Assembly (NCBI RefSeq): GCF_001584615.1
Contig: NZ_LQQC01000013.1
Location: 1-58,316 of the forward strand
Direction of reading: 5' to 3'
DNA: 58,316 bases
Origin: Brevibacterium ravenspurgense
GTDB taxonomy: Bacteria > Actinomycetota > Actinomycetes > Actinomycetales > Brevibacteriaceae
Part shown: positions 53,807 through 58,316 of the stretch, one piece after another
Numbering within the stretch: position 1 is the first letter of the stretch
Layout of the letters: each line of letters opens with the position of its first letter
Program-made: the position numbers and the translations under genes
The notes under the pieces: model-generated
Databases searched by the model: none
The model's input: the letters and a program-made list of their open reading frames with translations, nothing else
What the model was told of the DNA's origin: nothing

Positions 53807-55765
53807 TCACCAGATGGTGACGCGCTCTTCCGGAGCCAAGTACATGCCGTCACCGGGCTTGGTGCCGAAGGTTTCGGCAAACGCGTCCATGTTCTTGACC
53901 ACCTGGTTGCAGCGGAACTCCTCGGGAGAATGGGGGTCGATCGCCAGGCGGCGCTTGCGCTCTTCTTCGCGGAACTTCGAGCGCCACGCAGCGGCCCACT
54001 GGCAGAAGAACGCTTCGCGGTCAGCTTGGCTCAGCGGTTGTCCGCTGTTCTCCGCGGCCAGCTGCAGGGCCTTCCAGCTGATTCCCAAACCGCCGAGGTC
54101 GCCGATGTTCTCGCCGATCGTCAGTTCGCCGTTGACGGTGCTGCCGTCCGTAACTTCCCACGGTGACAGCGCGGAGTACTGGTCGATGAGTTTGCGGGTG
54201 CGCTCTTCAAAGCCCGCCCGGTCTTCGTCAGTCCACCAGTTGACCAGGTTTCCGTCACCGTCGTAGCGGGACCCCTGGTCGTCGAAGCCGTGGCCGATTT
54301 CGTGGCCGATGACAGCCCCAATCGCACCGTAGTTCGCGGCATCGGAAGCCTCAGCGTCGAACATGGGCGGCTGCAGGATGGCTGCGGGGAACACGATTTC
54401 ATTGAGCACGGGGTGGAAGTAGGCGTTGACCGTCTGCGGGGTCATGAACCATTCGGTGCGGTCAACAGGCCCGCTGATGCGGTCCAGCTGCCTGCGGTGT
54501 TCTGCCTGCGCGGACCGGCGGATGTTGCCCACGAGGTCATCGGTGGCCACTGTGAAGCTGTACTCCCGCCACACATCGGGGTAGCCGACCTTGACGGAGA
54601 ACTTCGACAGCTTCTCCAGGGCGCGAGTCTTCGTGGTCTCTGTCATCCAGCCGAGGTCCCTGATGGAGTTTTCGTAGGCCTTCAGCAGGTTGTCGACGAG
54701 TTCCGTGATGGCCTGCTTTGAGGCCGGTGGGAAGTGCTTCTGCACGTAGAGTTTGCCCACCAGTTCGCCCAGGTGGCCTTCAACGGTGCTGATCCCGCGC
54801 TTCCACCTTTCGCGCAGTTCGGGAGTGCCGGACAGGGTCCGGCCGAAGAAGCCGAAGTCCTCTTCGACGATGTCGGAACTCAGGTAGCCCGCGTAGCGGC
54901 TGAGAACACCGAACAGCAGCCACGCCTTGAGGGTGGGAAGCTCGGTGCTGTTCCACAGCCCGGCTGCTCCGGTGACGAAGTCGGGCTCGCGCACGATGAA
55001 CTGCTCCGGCTCCGGGTTGATGCCGAGGGCTTCAAGCCACGAGTCGAGGTCGAACCCGGCAGCGAGTTCGCGCAGCTGTTCGGGCGTGGTCGGGTTGTAG
55101 GTGGCTTCGGCATCGCGCGTGCGGACGTTGTCCCAGTGGTGTTCGGCAACTGCGGTTTCGAAGTCGAAGACGGTGCGGGCGAAATCAGCGTCCGACAGGC
55201 CAGAGTATTCACTCAGCCCGCCCAGGCGGGACATTGCCTCGAGGTGGACGAGGAAGGCTTCGCGGATCGGCGCCGATTCTTCCGTCCGGTAGTAGGACTC
55301 GTCCGGCAGGCTGAGGCCGGACTGTTCGAAGTACAGTGCGTAGCGGTCGGAGTTCTTGGCGTCTGCGGACACGAAACCGGCCAGCAGACCGCCCACACCC
55401 TCCTGTTCCAGCCGGCCCATGACGGCGGAGAGCTCGTCCTTGCTGCCGGCGTCGGCAATCGCCTGGAACTGTCCGCGCAGTGGGCTGACACCCAGCTGTT
55501 CGATTGTGTCGACGTCCATGAACGATGCGTAGAGGTCCGCCGGCATCTGGGTGTCCGGGTCGGCATCCGAATCGGCCTGCTGCAGGTCGGTGATGATGGT
55601 GCGGACGTTCTCTTCGGCCGCGTCGAACAGTCCGCGCATGGCTCCGTCGCCGGCGCGGTCGTCGGGAATCACGTGGCCCTCCAGCCACGCGCCGTTGACG
55701 CGGCGGAACAGGTCGTCCCGGAAAGTTGCGGAAGGGTCTCCGTAGGGCAGTTCAGCTGAAGTCAT
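53807..55765 (-). CDS. M13-family zinc metallopeptidase
   Basis: The 652-residue protein is a neprilysin-type (PepO) endopeptidase: NAYFHPVLNEIVFPAAIL, zinc motif VIGHEIGHGFDDQG (near residue 487), GENIGDLGGL with the third zinc ligand, and FFCQWAAAW. The C-terminus ends in VTIW, the family hallmark being near CxxW. No signal peptide is seen, so it should be cytoplasmic. ATG 55765 is chosen as the first codon before MTSAELPYGDPS; longer frames add unrelated sequence. It probably degrades imported peptides. Confidence 0.93.
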   Translation of the reverse strand: MTSAELPYGDPSATFRDDLFRRVNGAWLEGHVIPDDRAGDGAMRGLFDAAEENVRTIITDLQQADSDADPDTQMPADLYASFMDVDTIEQLGVSPLRGQFQAIADAGSKDELSAVMGRLEQEGVGGLLAGFVSADAKNSDRYALYFEQSGLSLPDESYYRTEESAPIREAFLVHLEAMSRLGGLSEYSGLSDADFARTVFDFETAVAEHHWDNVRTRDAEATYNPTTPEQLRELAAGFDLDSWLEALGINPEPEQFIVREPDFVTGAAGLWNSTELPTLKAWLLFGVLSRYAGYLSSDIVEEDFGFFGRTLSGTPELRERWKRGISTVEGHLGELVGKLYVQKHFPPASKQAITELVDNLLKAYENSIRDLGWMTETTKTRALEKLSKFSVKVGYPDVWREYSFTVATDDLVGNIRRSAQAEHRRQLDRISGPVDRTEWFMTPQTVNAYFHPVLNEIVFPAAILQPPMFDAEASDAANYGAIGAVIGHEIGHGFDDQGSRYDGDGNLVNWWTDEDRAGFEERTRKLIDQYSALSPWEVTDGSTVNGELTIGENIGDLGGLGISWKALQLAAENSGQPLSQADREAFFCQWAAAWRSKFREEERKRRLAIDPHSPEEFRCNQVVKNMDAFAETFGTKPGDGMYLAPEERVTIW

Positions 55766-55844
55766 GGCATCCACGCTACCCGGGCGGGGCCGGTATCGCT
55801 GACAGGCTCTGCCGGGTGAAAGTCGATGTGCCATCGTAGTGACT

Positions 55845-56357
55845 ATGAAGCCCTTCCGCATTGCCTTTGTGTGCACCGGCAATATCTGCCGCTCCGCTAT
55901 GGCCGAAATGATGCTCAAACACGAACTGGCCGGCCTGGGCCGGACCGATATTGAGGTCGAATCATTCGGCATCAGCGACGAGGAGGTCGGCAACCCGATC
56001 GACTATCGGGCGCGTGCTGAACTGGAGAAGAACGAGGTGCCTGTCACCGAACACAGCCCTCGCCAGCTGCGGGCAGAGCACCTGGCTGATATCGATCTGG
56101 CAATCGCCATGACGTCGCGTCACGTAGCGGGCATCCGCCGTTTGGAGAAGCAGGCAGGTGGACATGTGCCGACGGTGCGCATGCTCCACCAGTTTGACGA
56201 GGGTGCGAATCCGAATGAAGACCCTGAAACAGCGGCGGTCGCCGATGTCGCTGATCCCTGGTACGGAACAGCTGACGATTTCATAACGACTTACCGAGAG
56301 CTCGCTGACGCACAGCCGGGGATCATCACCGCGGTGGACGCCATAAGGGACAATTGA
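55845..56357 (+). CDS. Low-molecular-weight protein-tyrosine phosphatase
   Basis: The 170-residue enzyme has the P-loop VCTGNICRSA (nucleophile C10, R16) and the acid loop DPWYG near residue 138. It removes phosphate from phosphotyrosine or small aryl phosphates. ATG 55845 is chosen over GTG 55839. It is divergent from the M13 gene and 40 bases upstream of the copC-like gene on the same strand. Confidence 0.93.
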   Translation: MKPFRIAFVCTGNICRSAMAEMMLKHELAGLGRTDIEVESFGISDEEVGNPIDYRARAELEKNEVPVTEHSPRQLRAEHLADIDLAIAMTSRHVAGIRRLEKQAGGHVPTVRMLHQFDEGANPNEDPETAAVADVADPWYGTADDFITTYRELADAQPGIITAVDAIRDN

Positions 56358-56397
56358 GGGCACGAACCTCGCCCGCACACCGACTGGAGAAGTACTG

Positions 56398-57009
56398 ATG
56401 ACTACCCGTTCTTCGCTTTCCCGGCTTCTTGCAGCCGCGCTTTTCGCCTGCTTGGCTCTGGCGTTCGGTTCGGTGCCCGCACAGGCGCACGACCAGCTCA
56501 TCGGCTCGAATCCCAAGCAGGGTGCCAAACTGGATAAACAGCCCGAGTGGATCGAACTGAACTATTCGGGTGAAATCCAGGACATCGGCACGGAAATCCG
56601 CGTCGAGCGAGACGGTGAAGACTACTCCGCTGGCGAAATCACAGTGGAGGGCCGCACCGTCAAGTCGGCTCTGCCGGACGATCTCAAGCCTGGCGACTAC
56701 ACGATTGCCTGGAGGGTTGTCAGCCAGGACGGACACCCCATTTCCGGCACGGTTGAATTCACCATCCTTGACTCCGCCGGCAGCGGCGGCGAAGTTGAAG
56801 GTGCTGGCGATGACGAAGCCGCGGACGGGGCAGCAGACAAGGCCGAAGGCGACCAGCAGTCAAACGCCTCGGATCAGGAAAAGGCCAGTGAAGAAGGCGC
56901 CGGAGTTTCCCCGGTCGTCCTGATTCTGCTGGCAGTTGCCGGCCTCGGTGCGCTCGCCGCGGTCATCATGATGTTCACCCGCAAGAAGAACATCACCGAA
57001 GACAACTGA
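56398..57009 (+). CDS. CopC-domain membrane-anchored protein
   Basis: The 203-residue protein has a signal peptide cut after VPAQA, leaving His31 as mature N-terminus (AHDQLIGSNP), the copper(II) ligand of CopC. The domain continues through KLDKQPEWIELNYSGEI to GHPISGTVEFTI, another metal region. An acidic Ala/Glu/Asp linker and a C-terminal membrane helix (VVLILLAVAGLGALAAVIMM) follow. It probably binds copper at the cell surface. Its 3' end overlaps the convergent glycerate kinase gene by 17 bases. Confidence 0.9.
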   Translation: MTTRSSLSRLLAAALFACLALAFGSVPAQAHDQLIGSNPKQGAKLDKQPEWIELNYSGEIQDIGTEIRVERDGEDYSAGEITVEGRTVKSALPDDLKPGDYTIAWRVVSQDGHPISGTVEFTILDSAGSGGEVEGAGDDEAADGAADKAEGDQQSNASDQEKASEEGAGVSPVVLILLAVAGLGALAAVIMMFTRKKNITEDN

Positions 57010-58105
57010 GGACTGCCGCAGCCAGATCACCCGCAACGGCTGTGAGCACGGGCCCCGGATCGGACATCGCCTGTTCGACCGGGGCCTTGTCTGTCAGCTG
57101 AAACAGCCCTGCCAGGCCTTCTCTCGGTACGTCCGGATCAGCTGAACCGCAGACCACAAAAACCGGAAGGTCGGCCCTGTGGGCGCGGTCTATGACAACA
57201 GCGGGGCCTTTTCCGCTGAGTGTCTGCACATCAAAGCGCCCTTCGCCGGTGATGACGACATCAGCTTCAGCCAGCGCCTTATCGAAGCCCGTGAGGTCCA
57301 GGACAAGATCGGCTCCGGACTCCATGTGCGCGCCGAGCACGAGCGCTGCGAAGCCCATGCCGCCGGCGGCTCCGGCACCGGCCAGTCCAGCAGTGTCCTG
57401 AGCTTTGAGCAGCCGGGCGAATTCGGCCAGCTGAACATCGAGTTCTTCGACAGTCTGTTCGTCCGCACCTTTCTGCGGTCCGAACACAGCGGCGGCACCC
57501 CGCTCTCCGGTGAGCGGATTGTCGACATCGCACGCCACCGTGAGCTCAATGCCGTCCAGAAGCTGCAGCGGGCCCGACATATCAACTTCAGTCGCACGCC
57601 CCAGCGCTCCACGCGGATCGTCAACCCGCTGGCCGTGCGCGTCGAAGACGACAGCGCCAAGCCCCATGAGCATCCCGAGTCCACCGTCGGTGGTGGCAGA
57701 ACCGCCCAGGCCCAGCACGATCGAGCGTGCCCCGGCTTTGACCGCGTGGGCAATGAGCTCGCCGGTGCCCACGCTCGTGGCAGCCCGTGCGCTGGCCGGA
57801 TCGACGGAACCTCCCTGCCTCTGCAGCAATGCCAAGCCGCTCGCTTCGGCCATTTCGATGATCGCCTGCTCACCCCGCAGTGCCCACCGGGCAGTCACGG
57901 TGCCGCCCAGCGGCCCGGTGACCGGCGCCTCGTGAAGTGAGAAGCCGCCAGCCGAAGAACGGGCCGGAAAAAGCGGGCCCCCGTCAGCCAAGGGAGTCGC
58001 ATCGACCCTGATGCCGGCCCCCTCGAGGGCGGGGCGCAGGTGGTCCGTCACCTGGGCTGCGGTGAGGGTGCCCTTGAACTTATCGACAGCGATGAGAGCG
58101 CGCAT
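56993..58105 (-). CDS. Glycerate kinase family protein
   Basis: The 370-residue product is of the GlxK/GarK type: MRALIAVDKFKGTLTAAQV at the N-terminus, VLGLGGSATTDGGLGML and ITGEGRFDVQTLSGKGP near the C-terminus. The conserved ADGGEGT loop near residue 47 reads ADGGPLFPARS, so an important part of the substrate site is changed. The enzyme would convert glycerate to phosphoglycerate, linked to serine and glycine use. ATG 58105 is chosen; the ORF could begin six codons earlier at 58123. Confidence 0.85.
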   Translation of the reverse strand: MRALIAVDKFKGTLTAAQVTDHLRPALEGAGIRVDATPLADGGPLFPARSSAGGFSLHEAPVTGPLGGTVTARWALRGEQAIIEMAEASGLALLQRQGGSVDPASARAATSVGTGELIAHAVKAGARSIVLGLGGSATTDGGLGMLMGLGAVVFDAHGQRVDDPRGALGRATEVDMSGPLQLLDGIELTVACDVDNPLTGERGAAAVFGPQKGADEQTVEELDVQLAEFARLLKAQDTAGLAGAGAAGGMGFAALVLGAHMESGADLVLDLTGFDKALAEADVVITGEGRFDVQTLSGKGPAVVIDRAHRADLPVFVVCGSADPDVPREGLAGLFQLTDKAPVEQAMSDPGPVLTAVAGDLAAAVLSCLR

Positions 58106-58184
58106 GGCATCAGCATGGCACAAAAATCCGGTACGAGGCGCCGTCTGCCACAGCGCGAGACTTCCAGCACGGCGGACTGTCTGG

Positions 58185-58316
58185 TGGGGGGGGTGTCCCT
58201 ATGTTGTTTGTCAAGCCGTGGCTGGGGTGCGGGGCTCGTAGAGCGTGCCTGTTTTCATCATTGCGTACATGACGTTTAGTCGGCGCCGGGCCAGGCAGAT
58301 GACTGCTGCGTTATGG
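58185..58316 (-). mobile_element. End of an IS110-type insertion sequence
   Basis: After the transposase stop (read leftward) comes AAACAACATAGGGACACC and a run of C/G, a typical IS110 right-end pattern. The exact junction cannot be set from the window alone. The element lies about 80 bases upstream of the glycerate kinase start. Confidence 0.6.
58211..58315 (-). CDS. IS110-family transposase, C-terminal fragment
   Basis: The minus strand enters from the right window edge and reads 34 codons, HNAAVICLARRRLNVMYA followed by MMKTGTLYEPRTP, ending ATA and a TGA at 58211-58213. ARRR and YEPRTP near the end are typical of IS110 transposase C-termini. The rest lies outside the window. IS110 elements lack inverted ends, so the left boundary can only be placed roughly at 58185-58210. 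Confidence 0.8.
   Translation of the reverse strand, partial: HNAAVICLARRRLNVMYAMMKTGTLYEPRTPATA

Overview
The window is high-GC DNA from an actinobacterium. The support is the base composition and codon use, GTG and ATG starts coupled by ATGA/GTGA overlaps, a DtxR/IdeR-type iron box (19-bp palindrome at 20283-20301), an rpmB-rpmG-rpsN-HU block, and IclR-regulated histidine degradation of the HutF type. Order Micrococcales is my guess; I cannot fix a genus. I see no tRNA, rRNA or CRISPR array.

Layout. 1-57: possible start of a leftward gene cut by the window edge. 58-1580: a long, foldable leader, then rpmB, rpmG, rpsN and an HU protein. 1581-2667: non-coding, with a terminator and three copies of a ~135-bp repeat. 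2668-11587: histidine utilisation cluster (hutU, hutI, hutH, an M20 amidohydrolase, hutF, two IclR regulators). 11604-16367: a FolC-like ligase facing a leftward operon (universal stress protein, HAD protein, murI, HdeD-like protein), and an inositol-monophosphatase family gene. 16429-20301: iron-siderophore ABC transporter behind an IdeR box. 20400-22079: YtcJ-type amidohydrolase. 22164-28543: glycine riboswitch, gcvP-gcvT-gcvH and sdaA. 28544-30200: a PH-domain membrane protein inside non-coding repeats. 30205-36029: dipeptide ABC transporter. 36201-41627: hydrolase, alanine/Na+ symporter, aminotransferase and brnQ. 41637-45933: GAF/PucR-type regulator divergent from a lactonase-like/zinc-ribbon/alcohol dehydrogenase operon. 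46006-58105: YyaL-like protein, M18 aminopeptidase, MFS transporter, a DUF1684 fusion protein, two PepSY lipoproteins, M13 peptidase, protein-tyrosine phosphatase, CopC-domain protein and glycerate kinase. 58211-58315: 3' end of an IS110-family transposase.

The genes fit an amino-acid- and peptide-consuming organism. Peptides enter through the Dpp system and are cut by M18 and M13 peptidases. Amino acids enter through AGCS and BrnQ carriers. Histidine goes to glutamate, glycine to one-carbon units, and serine to pyruvate.

The observations I rate highest are: the DUF1684 protein fused to a glutamine-amidotransferase-like domain that lacks the catalytic cysteine (50880-52286); two unrelated-looking arrays of palindrome-rich intergenic repeats (1806-2520 and 29268-30079), the first carrying terminator-like hairpins and the second partly copied from the 3' end of a gene; two adjacent long inverted repeats before hutU; and the small MBL/zinc-ribbon/ADH operon with its own 14-bp inverted repeat.
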